This document shows positions 1 to 8,500 of a stretch of 18,443 bases of DNA, piece by piece. The stretch is taken from assembly GCA_018400545.1 (NCBI GenBank), contig JAGYLT010000014.1, positions 1-18,443 on the forward strand, read 5' to 3'. A program made the position numbers and the translations under genes. Source of the stretch: Bacteroidales bacterium (GTDB lineage: Bacteria > Bacteroidota > Bacteroidia > Bacteroidales > 4484-276). Position 1 is the first letter of the stretch. The number at the start of each line of letters is the position of its first letter. A model generated the notes under the pieces. That model was not told the origin of the DNA. It was given only the letters and a program-made list of their open reading frames with translations, and made no database searches.

Positions 1-233
1 TGAATTAAGCAGGTTAAAACCGTTCCACCGGTGAAAATTTTATAACCCGCCCGGTTATGTAATCAGTCCAAACGACTTGTTCAAATCCGAACAAAGGCCA
101 TTAAAAAACCGTACACTTTTAGTGCATTTCTGATTGACGGCTTTTTTAACTGACTGAATTTCAAAAAGTAGTAATGTTTGGCATAGTTAATGAAAAAAGA
201 CCCTCCGGCTGAATAATCGTGAATGAATACGCC
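1..233. other. Gene-free left edge
   Basis: No convincing coding sequence is visible on either strand. The stretch holds an 8-bp palindrome CACCGGTG (27-34), a small hairpin with arms ATAACC (42-47) and GGTTAT (53-58), and the terminator-like hairpin listed separately. A TGA at 1-3 could end a gene outside the window, but that cannot be decided here. No full TAnnTTTG promoter box was found before the TfoX-like gene. Confidence 0.5.
101..149. terminator. Terminator-like hairpin of an upstream gene
   Basis: The arms TTAAAAAACCGT (101-112) and 137-149 pair over 12 bp with a single bulged C at 141. The 3' arm carries a run of six T. A small CAC/GTG hairpin sits in the loop. Because the left arm carries six A, the structure could stop transcription from either side. 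It most likely closes a gene to the left of the window. The long loop (24 nt) lowers confidence. Confidence 0.4.
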
Positions 234-491
234 ATGGGCAAACTTTTACATTTACCGAACATCGATAGTGAGCTGGAATCCAAATTGACGAAAGCGGGGA
301 TTTCAACCACGGAATTGCTCAGGGAAAAAGGCAGCCGGCATGCTTTTGTGAAAATAAAATCTTTCGATTCGAGTGCCTGTTTCGAAATGCTTTTGGCTCT
401 TGAAGGAGCTGTGCAGGGTAAACTGACCGATGATCTGGACGACAGCGTGGTGGATGAACTGAAGGTTTTTATGGAGATTTTCAACAGGTAA
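234..491 (+). CDS. Stand-alone TfoX/Sxy C-terminal domain protein
   Basis: This is an 85-residue protein matching the C-terminal domain of TfoX/Sxy competence regulators. It has an LPNI...L..AGI helix-hairpin-helix-like opening (residues ~5-22), then a charged helix, then the LLALEGAVQGK segment (~54-64) typical of the family. The N-terminal TfoX domain is absent, and no frame-shifted remnant of it is seen upstream, so this is the short single-domain form rather than a truncation. An in-frame GTG at 219 would add five residues. I chose the ATG at 234 because it sits directly before the conserved domain. No Shine-Dalgarno sequence helps the choice. The gene lies 60 bp before the ABC ATPase on the same strand and may be co-transcribed. 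Family members in proteobacteria affect competence gene expression. The role of the isolated domain is not known to me, so a regulatory role is inference. Confidence 0.75.
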   Translation: MGKLLHLPNIDSELESKLTKAGISTTELLREKGSRHAFVKIKSFDSSACFEMLLALEGAVQGKLTDDLDDSVVDELKVFMEIFNR

Positions 492-551
492 CCGGGTGTA
501 ACCAAACATGCAGTCGTTCGTCAAACAATTAACTTATTAAATAAAAACCAT

Positions 552-1241
552 ATGATCAAGACAGAAGATTTAACCAAGGTATTCAGAACCGATGAAGTGG
601 AAACCACAGCACTCAACCAGGTTTCATTTGAAGTAAAAGAAGGTGAATTTGTAGCCGTGATGGGTCCGTCAGGATGCGGAAAGTCAACATTGCTAAACAT
701 CCTGGGCCTGCTCGACAATCCAACCGGGGGCGAATATTATTTTCTGGAAAAGGAAGTTTCGAACCACTCAGAAAAACAAAGGGCTTCGCTCCGGAAACAC
801 AATATCGGGTTTGTATTCCAAAACTTTAACCTGATAGATGAGCTCAATGTTTTTGAAAATGTGGAGCTGCCGCTGATCTACCTCGGGTATAAATCCAGCG
901 AGCGTAAAGCTAAAGTTGATGCAGCCCTGGAGCAGATGCAAATCATTCACCGTAAAAAACACTTCCCATTGCAACTCTCCGGCGGACAGCAACAAAGGGT
1001 TGCCGTTGCACGCGCCGTGGTTGCCAATCCAAAGCTGATCCTGGCGGATGAGCCTACCGGAAACCTTGACTCAGCCCACGGCGAAGAAGTGATGAACCTG
1101 CTGGAACAACTCAACAAAAACGGAACCACCATTGTGATGGTAACGCACTCGCAAAGAGACGCCGAGTACAGCCACCGTATCGTACGCCTGTTTGATGGCC
1201 AGGTGGTAACCGAAAACATTAAGGAACAGTTTGCACTTTAA
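552..1241 (+). CDS. ABC exporter ATPase, MacB/LolD type
   Basis: This 229-residue nucleotide-binding subunit has all core motifs intact: Walker [10 protein letters not shown] (38-46), Q-loop Q90, signature LSGGQQQR (142-149), Walker B LILADEP with catalytic E167, and switch His199. Length and the [10 protein letters not shown] sequence place it in the MacB/LolD/FtsE group, whose ATPases work with FtsX-fold permeases in mechanotransmission rather than moving substrate through a membrane channel. The next gene on the strand is such a permease, 121 bp downstream, so the two should form one complex at the inner membrane. Substrate cannot be read from the sequence: lipoproteins, peptides, lipids and drugs are all known for relatives. 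The ATG start is preceded by an A-rich stretch and no Shine-Dalgarno sequence, as usual for Bacteroidota. Confidence 0.93.
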   Translation: MIKTEDLTKVFRTDEVETTALNQVSFEVKEGEFVAVMGPSGCGKSTLLNILGLLDNPTGGEYYFLEKEVSNHSEKQRASLRKHNIGFVFQNFNLIDELNVFENVELPLIYLGYKSSERKAKVDAALEQMQIIHRKKHFPLQLSGGQQQRVAVARAVVANPKLILADEPTGNLDSAHGEEVMNLLEQLNKNGTTIVMVTHSQRDAEYSHRIVRLFDGQVVTENIKEQFAL

Positions 1242-1265
1242 ATCCGAAAACCAAACCGCTTATCT

Positions 1266-1298
1266 CTGGCTAAAAAATCCTCAGGATTTTTTAGCCAG
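1266..1298. repeat. Perfect 15-bp inverted repeat inside the ABC operon
   Basis: The arms 1266-1280 (CTGGCTAAAAAATCC) and 1284-1298 pair perfectly around the 3-nt loop TCA. An outer ATCTC (1262-1266) / GAGAT (1306-1310) can extend the structure, although position 1266 is shared. The T run is buried in the stem instead of trailing it, so this is not a standard intrinsic terminator. It lies 24 bp after the ATPase stop and 64 bp before the permease start. It could tune the ATPase:permease ratio by partial termination, RNA processing or mRNA stabilisation; this is inference. Confidence 0.8.
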
Positions 1299-1362
1299 TT
1301 CATCTGAGATTTCATCACAAACCTTTTAGCGCTTAACCTTTTAACCATAAAAACTTTGGAAT

Positions 1363-3789
1363 ATGCTGGGCAATTACATAAAAATGGCATTTCGTGGCAT
1401 CATCAAAAGCAAGTTCTACAGCATGTTAAATATCCTTGGGCTTGCCATTGGTTTTGCTGCATTCATTTTCATTTTTATGTATGTGAGCAGTGAAATTTCT
1501 TTCGACCGATACCACGAAAAAGCCGACCGCATTCACCGCATAGAATCCGATTTCAACATTTCCGGAAAGCACGACCAGTTTGCCATTGTGCCGGTTCCCA
1601 TGGGTCCGGCGCTCAAACTGGAGTATCCCGAGGTAGAATCGTTTTGCCGGTTTAATGATGTGGGCAACACCCTTTTCAAATATGGCGACAAGGAGTTTTA
1701 TGAGCAGCATTTTTATTTTGTTGATTCCACACTGTTTGATATTTTCAGCTACAACCTTTTGCAGGGAGATCCCAAAACCTGCCTCGTGGAGCCTTTTTCG
1801 ATTGTGATCAGCGAAACCGTTAAAGAGAAATATTTCGGTGACGCCAATCCCATGGGCGAATTGATCGGGACAGGAAGCGGACGGAGATACAAGGTAACCG
1901 GGATACTGGAGGATGTTCCAGAAAATTCACACCTCTGGTTCGACGGCCTGTTGTCGGGCACTACATTGGCAAATATTGTCGGAGAAGAAGAGTTTAACAG
2001 CATGGAGCCCGGACGGTTCTGGAATATTGGCGTATTCACTTTTTTGCTGATCCGTGAAAACGCTGAAATGCAAAATATCCATGATAAATTTGGCGGCTTT
2101 TACGAAAAGTATATGAAACCGGTCGGCGATTCCTTCAATGCCAGTTTTGAGCTGCTATCCACACCACTGACGGAAACCCATTTTTCAGGAAGCCTCTCTG
2201 CGGATTTGCCGAAGGGAAACATGGCCTATATTTATATTTTCAGTGCGGTTGCAATTTTTATTCTGCTCATTGCTGCCATCAACTACATGAACATGGCCAC
2301 AGCCCGATCAGCAAGACGTGCCAGGGAAGTGGGCATCAGAAAAGTTTCAGGCGCCTTCAAGAAGCAACTGATCACACAGTTTTTATCAGAGTCGGTTTTG
2401 CTGGCCGTCATCGGCCTGCTCATCGGCATAGCACTTGTTTACTTTTTAATTCCCGATTTCAATAATTTATCGGGCAAGGAGTTAAGCTTCAGCATTTTTA
2501 CCGATCCCGGATTTTTGATCACCATTATCGGGACAACGCTCTTCATCGGATTGCTATCCGGCAGTTATCCTGCGTTTTATCTTTCGTCGTTCAGACCGGT
2601 CTCGGTTTTGAAAGGCGGCAACAAAGGAGGCGGGCAAAAAGGTGGATCCCTGCGGAAAGTGCTGGTGGTTTTCCAATTTGCCATTGCCATTGCGATGATT
2701 ATTGCCACCGTAGTGGTTTCGAACCAGTTGACCTTTTTAAAGAATAAAGATATGGGTTTCCAAAAAGAACATATGTTGGTGCTTGAATTGCAGGACAGCG
2801 CATTCCGGAGCAAAGCCGAAACCTATAAAAAGGAATTGCTCAAAAACTCCAATATCCAGGCAGTGACCAATTCAACCGGAATCCCCGGAAATAATTCCTG
2901 GATTCAGGTGGTGAAAATGGAAAAAGATACGGCCATGATCGATGATGCGATGATTCTCACTTTGGTGGACTATGATTACATCGACACTTACGGAATAGAA
3001 CTCATCCGGGGCAGGAATTTCGACAGGAACATGGGCACGGATCCCGAAGAAGCTGTCATCGTAAACCAAACTACCGTTGACCAGTATGGCTGGGGAGATG
3101 ATGCGCTCGGCAAAAGAATACGCTGGGGATTCGACCTGGAAGGGAATGGCGGAAGAACCCTTAAAGTGATTGGCGTGGTGAAAGACTACCACTTTAACTC
3201 ACTCCATAATAAGGTGGAACCCATCATGATGTTTATGGCTGATTTTAATAAATATTATTTGTCCGTAAAAATCAACCCTGAAATCTTTGGAGAAACCATC
3301 CAGTATGTTGAAGACAAATGGAACGAAATGGGCGCCAAAAGACCTTTCGATTATCAGATGCTCGAAGACACATGGGGCGGCATGTATGAAGCAGAACAAA
3401 AACTGGGAACCATTTTTACCATTGCCACTCTGCTTACAATTTTTATCGCATTGCTTGGCTTGCTTGGCCTGTCTTCGTTTATAGCAGAACAAAAAACCAA
3501 AGAAATTGGCATCCGGAAAGTGATGGGGGCTACGATTGGCAATATCCTCGGACTGCTCTACCGGGAGTTTGTTGTCCTCATCATCATTGCATTTGTCTTA
3601 GCCATTCCTGTAGCTTTTTGGCAACTGAGCGAATGGCTGCAATCGAGTTTCGTTTATCACATCAATATTTCGGTGGCTTCGGTAATTCTTGCCGGATTGG
3701 CCGCCCTGGTTATCAGCATGGTTACCATTAGTTTTCATACTTTGAAGGCCGGACTGGGCAATCCTGTGGATGCCATAAAATATGAATAG
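1363..3789 (+). CDS. ABC exporter permease with two FtsX domains
   Basis: This 808-residue inner-membrane permease has eight predicted helices in two FtsX units. Unit 1 has a helix at ~20-43, a large periplasmic MacB_PCD-like domain (~45-285), and helices at ~288-310, ~345-366 and ~385-410. Unit 2 has a helix at ~432-455, a second periplasmic domain (~456-680), and helices at ~683-706, ~737-757 and ~768-790. Each unit has the cytoplasmic coupling motif, EVGIRKVSGA (322-331) and EIGIRKVMGA (714-723). The protein ends in NPVDAIKYE, the usual tail of the large Bacteroidota permease family. Classical MacB has only four helices, so this is the duplicated form, which may act as one fused polypeptide rather than a dimer. 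It pairs with the ATPase upstream. Substrate is unknown. A terminator follows at 3820-3851. Confidence 0.92.
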   Translation: MLGNYIKMAFRGIIKSKFYSMLNILGLAIGFAAFIFIFMYVSSEISFDRYHEKADRIHRIESDFNISGKHDQFAIVPVPMGPALKLEYPEVESFCRFNDVGNTLFKYGDKEFYEQHFYFVDSTLFDIFSYNLLQGDPKTCLVEPFSIVISETVKEKYFGDANPMGELIGTGSGRRYKVTGILEDVPENSHLWFDGLLSGTTLANIVGEEEFNSMEPGRFWNIGVFTFLLIRENAEMQNIHDKFGGFYEKYMKPVGDSFNASFELLSTPLTETHFSGSLSADLPKGNMAYIYIFSAVAIFILLIAAINYMNMATARSARRAREVGIRKVSGAFKKQLITQFLSESVLLAVIGLLIGIALVYFLIPDFNNLSGKELSFSIFTDPGFLITIIGTTLFIGLLSGSYPAFYLSSFRPVSVLKGGNKGGGQKGGSLRKVLVVFQFAIAIAMIIATVVVSNQLTFLKNKDMGFQKEHMLVLELQDSAFRSKAETYKKELLKNSNIQAVTNSTGIPGNNSWIQVVKMEKDTAMIDDAMILTLVDYDYIDTYGIELIRGRNFDRNMGTDPEEAVIVNQTTVDQYGWGDDALGKRIRWGFDLEGNGGRTLKVIGVVKDYHFNSLHNKVEPIMMFMADFNKYYLSVKINPEIFGETIQYVEDKWNEMGAKRPFDYQMLEDTWGGMYEAEQKLGTIFTIATLLTIFIALLGLLGLSSFIAEQKTKEIGIRKVMGATIGNILGLLYREFVVLIIIAFVLAIPVAFWQLSEWLQSSFVYHINISVASVILAGLAALVISMVTISFHTLKAGLGNPVDAIKYE

Positions 3790-3819
3790 AGATCCTGTTA
3801 ACCATAAGCAAATCATCGC

Positions 3820-3851
3820 AACCGTGCCTGGGTTTCCGGGTGCGGTTTTTT
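3820..3851 (+). terminator. Intrinsic terminator of the ABC operon
   Basis: The arms 3820-3831 (AACCGTGCCTGG) and 3836-3847 pair over 12 positions, using G-T wobbles, around a GTTT loop, and run into six T (3846-3851). An outer pair, 3792-3801 and 3854-3864, can lengthen the stem with one bulged G. The structure sits 31 bp after the permease stop and is the clearest terminator in the window. Confidence 0.82.
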
Positions 3852-3868
3852 ATTTAACAGGGATTTAT

Positions 3869-4231
3869 TTCTACTTTAACAGATTGATTTTTCCGCATTT
3901 TTACCCCGAACCCTAAAGGGAGAATGCAGAAAAATCAATCCAAACACCCTTTAGTATCTTTCAACTCATTTTCTGCCATTTTTTGGCAGAAAATGAGTTG
4001 AAAGATACTTCTGCAAAATTTCTAAATTATTTTAAATCAATGAGAAAAATTAAAAATTGTAGTGACTTGTATTTGATGAAAAATTTAGAAATTTTGCCTG
4101 ACAACTTGGGTAAGCCAAAACATGCTACATGCTTTAAATATAACTCCTTTTTTGGTTTTGGCTTGTCCAAGTTGGGGTCAGGGGTAAATTTGGATTGATT
4201 TTCTATGTGGGCTCTATCTGTTAAAGTAGAA
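3869..4231 (+). repeat. Cloverleaf of nested inverted repeats; possible structured RNA
   Basis: Six complementary pairs were read by eye. Outer stem: 3869-3883/4217-4231, 15 bp, perfect. 5' hairpin H0: 3882-3899/3923-3940, one mismatch in 18. Closing stem: 3931-3944/4189-4202, 14 bp perfect, extended by ACCC 3946-3949/GGGT 4182-4185. Arm H1: 3953-3978/3984-4009, 26 bp perfect, T5 loop. Arm H2: 4013-4028/4082-4097, 16 bp perfect. Arm H3: 4097-4121/4155-4182, including two G-U pairs at 4110-4111/4165-4166 and a GGG bulge at 4174-4176. H1, H2 and H3 follow each other with 0-3 unpaired bases, so with the closing stem they form a tight four-way junction. The G-U pairs in H3 exist only on the + strand, favouring + strand RNA. 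No real reading frame occupies the region. It could instead be a non-autonomous mobile element with nested palindromes. Confidence 0.75.
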
Positions 4232-4322
4232 TTATTAAGGTTGCAGATTGCCGGAATAAAAACAATAGCATGATACGAGCAAACCAAAAGCATGATTATA
4301 GGTTTTTAAAGCTTGCAGCCTG
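4232..4322. other. Gene-free spacer before the efflux promoter
   Basis: Together with the preceding inverted-repeat element this makes a gene-free gap from 3852 to 4424. I see no coding sequence, tRNA or further strong repeat in these 91 bases. Short frames that cross the neighbouring repeats on both strands mirror each other because of the palindromes and are not credible genes. Confidence 0.5.
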
Positions 4323-4352
4323 ATTGTTATCACAGGCAAAAGATTACTTTTG
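4323..4352 (+). promoter_or_regulatory. Promoter of the RND efflux operon
   Basis: TACTTTTG at 4345-4352 matches the Bacteroidota -7 consensus TAnnTTTG exactly. An ATTG at 4323-4326, 18 bases upstream, serves as a near-consensus -33 element. Transcription would begin near 4359 and give a leader of about 65 nt before the adaptor ATG. The promoter lies downstream of the cloverleaf, so the cloverleaf would not be part of this transcript. Confidence 0.6.
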
Positions 4353-4424
4353 CAGCGCTTTACCGCAAAACAAAAAACATATCAAACCAATAGTTGTTAA
4401 AACGTTTATTCATACTTGCAGATC

Positions 4425-5552
4425 ATGAAGTACAGGAAATTACTTACTTGGGTATTCATTTTGGTCATCATCGTTGGTGGTGCAGCCATTGGATATTATC
4501 TCAATCTTTTAAAACCGGAACCATCGCAAACGCTTCCCGAAAAACCGGTACGGCTTGTTCAAACCCGCATAGTTGCTTACGATAAAATTAATACCTCAAT
4601 TAAAGTGCCGGGCCGCCTGGCTTCGCAGCGTGTTGTGGATGTGATTTCGGAGGTTCAGGGAAAAATTCTCCAGGGTGACGTACAACTAAAAAAAGGGGAG
4701 GGTTTCAATAAGGACGACCTCTTGTGCACCATTTATGCAAAAGAACTCGACCTCAACATTAAGGCGGCAAAAAGCAGGTTTTTAAATGCACTGGCCAATG
4801 CACTGGCAGATGTAAAATTTGATTTTCCGGACAAATACGAAGATGTACTGGAGTTTTTTCAGCGTGTGGAAATTGATGAACCCCTGCCTGAATTGCCTGA
4901 AATCAAAGATCAATCACTCAAGGTGTTTCTGGCCAGCAGGGATATCCTCAATCAATACTACAACATCAAAGTTTCCGAGGACCGTCTTACCAGGCATTTC
5001 ATCAGAGCCCCCTTTGACGGTGCCATTATGGAAGTTAGCCTGGAAGTAGGCGGTATTGTGAACCCTGGCACGCGGATCGCCAAAATCATCAAAACCGATT
5101 TGCTGGAACTGGAAGTCCCGGTTGAATTCGAAGACCTGAAGTGGGTTTCTGTTGGGGATAAAGTTAAGGTAATGGACGAATTTAAAACCAGCTCATGGCA
5201 GGGTGAGGTGATCAGGATCAGTGAATTCCTGGATCCCGCAACCCAGTCGGCCAGCGTGTTCGTTCAAATCCGAAACCAAAAAGAAAATCCCATTTATGCC
5301 GGTATGTTCCTCGAGGCCCATTTCGACAATAAAATTGTGGAAAATGCTATGGAAATTCCAAGGCAGGCCGTATTTAACCAGAATGAAGTGTTTATCGTTG
5401 CGGGTAACGCGTTGCAAAAGCGAAAGATCAATGTGCGTAAAATCAATCAGAATTCTGTGATATTCACCGGGTTGGAGGAAGGTGAGGAGCTTGTGGTTGA
5501 GCCACTTGTAAATGTGAAGGAAGGAACTGAGGTAAAAACCGACCGGCTTTGA
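4425..5552 (+). CDS. RND efflux periplasmic adaptor (HlyD/AcrA family)
   Basis: This 375-residue adaptor bridges an inner-membrane RND pump and an outer-membrane TolC channel. One N-terminal membrane helix (~7-26) anchors it; there is no lipobox cysteine, so it is not lipidated as AcrA is. The order is: first lipoyl half (~72-102, SEVQGKI...KKGE), alpha-hairpin (~105-190), second lipoyl half (~193-222, RAPFDGAIMEV), beta-barrel (~225-300) and membrane-proximal domain (~305-375). An in-frame TTG at 4416 would add MQI. I prefer the ATG at 4425, which puts MKYRK directly before the helix. The gene begins a three-gene operon, 32 bp before the pump. Two-half lipoyl topology and the neighbours make the role secure. 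Substrate is not readable. Confidence 0.92.
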   Translation: MKYRKLLTWVFILVIIVGGAAIGYYLNLLKPEPSQTLPEKPVRLVQTRIVAYDKINTSIKVPGRLASQRVVDVISEVQGKILQGDVQLKKGEGFNKDDLLCTIYAKELDLNIKAAKSRFLNALANALADVKFDFPDKYEDVLEFFQRVEIDEPLPELPEIKDQSLKVFLASRDILNQYYNIKVSEDRLTRHFIRAPFDGAIMEVSLEVGGIVNPGTRIAKIIKTDLLELEVPVEFEDLKWVSVGDKVKVMDEFKTSSWQGEVIRISEFLDPATQSASVFVQIRNQKENPIYAGMFLEAHFDNKIVENAMEIPRQAVFNQNEVFIVAGNALQKRKINVRKINQNSVIFTGLEEGEELVVEPLVNVKEGTEVKTDRL

Positions 5553-5584
5553 TGCGGTCTGACTAAATTGAAAAATCTCATCTG

Positions 5585-8500
5585 ATGAAAAAAGCAGTTT
5601 CATTATTTATACGATATCCATTCTATGCAAACATGATTATCGCCTTATTGGTGATTGGAGGTTTGTATTCTTTTTTTAATCTCGACAAATCATTTTTCCC
5701 GGAGAGTTCGGAACGATTTATCAATATCTCGGTTTTCTATCCGGGCGCATCCCCAAAGGAGATGGAAGAGGGGATTACCTCGCGGATTGAGGAGTCGGTT
5801 CGGGGCCTGGTTGGGATCAAACGAATTACATCAACTTCATCCGAAAATTTTTCAATGGTAACCATCGAAACCACAGGCGAGTACGATATTGATGAAATTC
5901 TGGCCGATGTTAAGAACTCGGTGGACGGAATCAGCGCTTTCCCGGTGGATGCCGAACGGCCCATTGTTTCGAAACAGCGCTCCACAACCATGGCTGCATT
6001 TTTGGGACTTACCGGAAATGTGGACCTGCTGACCCTGAAAAACCTGGCCCAGGAAATTGAAGATGATATGCTGACTTCCGGGATTTTATCGCAGCTTACC
6101 ATCAGCGGATACCCGGAGCTTGAAATTTCTGTGGAGATCACAGAAGAAGATTTACTGCGCTACGATTTATCCTTTGAAGAAATTGCAAGGGCAATCAGTA
6201 TGAACAATCGGGATATCTCGGCGGGTATGATCAGGTCGGATGAGGAAGAAGTGCTGATCCGTGCGCGTCACCGGTCCACCGAACCCACCGAACTGGGCGA
6301 CATCATTATCAGGGCTTACGGCGATGGCAGCAAGCTATACCTGCGCGATGTGGCTGATGTGAAAATGAAGTTTGCAGAAACACCCCTGCGGAGTTTTATG
6401 AATGGTGAACAACAGGTATCTTTTTCGGTGAATAAACTCCCCGAAGAAGACCTCGAAGCCATTTCAAATTACCTGGATGAATATGTTGAGGAATTCAACG
6501 AAAAACATCCCAATGCCGAGCTCGTGGTTACCTATAGTTTTTTGGAAAACCTCAGGAGCCGCCTGAATCTGCTTTACAGCAATGGCGGCATAGGATTGCT
6601 CCTTGTGTTGGTTGCGTTGGGATTATTTCTTAGTTTGAGGCTGTCGTTCTGGGTAGCTTTTGGTATTCCCGCCTCATTTTTCGGGATGTTTATTCTGGGG
6701 ATGTTAACCGGGCTTACCATCAATATGATTTCCCTTTTCGGAATGATCCTCGTTATCGGTATCCTGGTGGATGACGGGATTGTGATTGCTGAAAATATTT
6801 ATTCCCATTTTGAACAGGGAAAAAGCCCCAAAAAGGCTGCTTTAGACGGAACTATGGAAGTGCTTCCGGCTGTAACTACTTCGGTAACCACAACCATTGT
6901 AGCCTTTTCCCCGCTGTTGTTTATCACAGGCAATATCGAGTTTATGTACGATGTGGGCTGGGTAGTAATTGTAAGCCTTGCCGTATCGCTTATCGAAGCT
7001 TTTTTTGTTTTGCCGGCCCACCTCTCGAGCAGGCATGTTTTGCGCGTTAAAGATCGCGAGGGTGGCGCCAATCCGGTGCGAAAAAAACTGGATTCGTTTA
7101 TCGTTTACCTGCGCGATAAAGTCTATGGATCCATCATGCGGTTTATCATCCGGTGGAAATGGATCATGCTTGTTTCACCCATTGCTCTGATTACCATTAC
7201 CGCCGGCCTCTTTGGCGGAAACTTCATCAAAGCTACATTTTTCCCGTCCATACCCTTCGATCAGTTTAATGTAAATCTGGCTTTCACACCCGGAACCGGT
7301 GAAGCCAAAACCATGAAATACCTGGAAAACTTTGAAGAGGCCATCTGGAAGGTGAACAGCGATTTGATGGAAGAGTATAATGATACGGCCAATTATATCG
7401 ACTATACTTTTCTTACGCTTGGTAATTCTTTTGAAGGAAGGGAAGCCGGGGCGCATGCCGGAAATATATTTGTGCTGCTTCGCGATATGGAGGGAGCACC
7501 CATTTCAAGTTTCGAAATAGTAAATCGTGTTCGCGAAAAAATCGGGCCGGTTAACGAAGCTCAAAAATTTGTGGTCGGTGGCCGGAATACTTTTGGAACG
7601 CCCGTTTCGGTGAGTTTGCTGGGAAAAAATCTGGAAGAGCTTGAGAAGGCAAAGCAAATGATGATGGAAAAGATGTCGGACTTCCCGGAGCTGCGCGATG
7701 TGGTGGATAACAATGCCATCGGTAAACGTGAAATCCAGCTCCAGCTCAAACCTAAAGCCTATTTCCTTGGCCTCACCAGAGCCGACCTTGCCAACCAGGT
7801 ACGTAGCGGATTTTTTGGTAACCAGGCCCAGCGGCTTCAGGTCGGCAAAGACGAAGTGCGGGTGTGGGTCAGGTATCCGCGTGAAGACCGTTTGAACATC
7901 GGGCAACTGGAGGATATGAAAATTAAAACGGCCCGGGGCGAATATCCGCTTGCCGAGCTTGCCTATTACGACATCCGCAGGGGCCCGGTAAATATTAACC
8001 GTTACAACGGGAAAAAGGAAATCCGTATCGATGCTGAACTGGTTGACCCGTATGAACCTGTACCTCCAATTCTTGAGCGCATCCGAAATGAAGTTGTTCC
8101 GGAGCTGATAGCGCAATATCCGGGCACCTCGGTCGATTTTCAGGGCCAGAGCCGCGATAGTGCCGAATCTATGGAAGACCTTATGCGGGCCTATGCTATC
8201 GCGTTCATTCTCATCATTGCCATCATCATGATGCATTTTAAATCGGTGATGCAGGGGCTGATAATCCTGTTGATGATCCCGCTTGCCTGGATGGGTGCCA
8301 TCTGGGGGCACGGCATCGAAGGCATCCCTGTTTCCATGCTCAGCGTTTGGGGAATGGTGGCCTTGTCCGGGGTAATCATCAACGATGCCATTGTGTTTCT
8401 GGCCAAGTATAATTCGTTTCTTAAGGAAGGAATGTCGGTGACCAACGCTTCATACCAGGCCGGGCTAAGCCGTTTCAGGCCGATCCTGCTTACCACGCTC

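Noticed and set aside
4097..4182. H3 as an integron attC site, because of its CCTGACAAC / GTTGGGG-like ends.
   Set aside because: The ends only loosely fit RYYYAAC/GTTRRRY, the stem is continuous rather than having the extrahelical-base pattern of attC, and there is no cassette or integrase nearby.
3869..4231. CRISPR array or tandem repeat explanation for the repeat region.
   Set aside because: The arms are inverted complements of different sequences and lengths. There are no regularly spaced direct repeats and no cas genes.
3983..4293. Possible small proteins across the repeat region, on + (3983-4198) and - (4027-4293).
   Set aside because: Both frames run through the inverted-repeat arms and mirror each other's sequence. 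They lack recognisable domains or a ribosome-binding context and are by-products of the palindromes.
4416..4424. TTG start for the RND adaptor.
   Set aside because: The ATG three codons downstream gives a normal N-terminus directly before the membrane anchor. The TTG adds only MQI and has no supporting signal.
7505..8311. Long open frame of 268 codons on the minus strand inside the RND pump gene.
   Set aside because: It lies entirely within the well-supported pump coding sequence, its composition is that of an antisense shadow, and no domain is recognisable.
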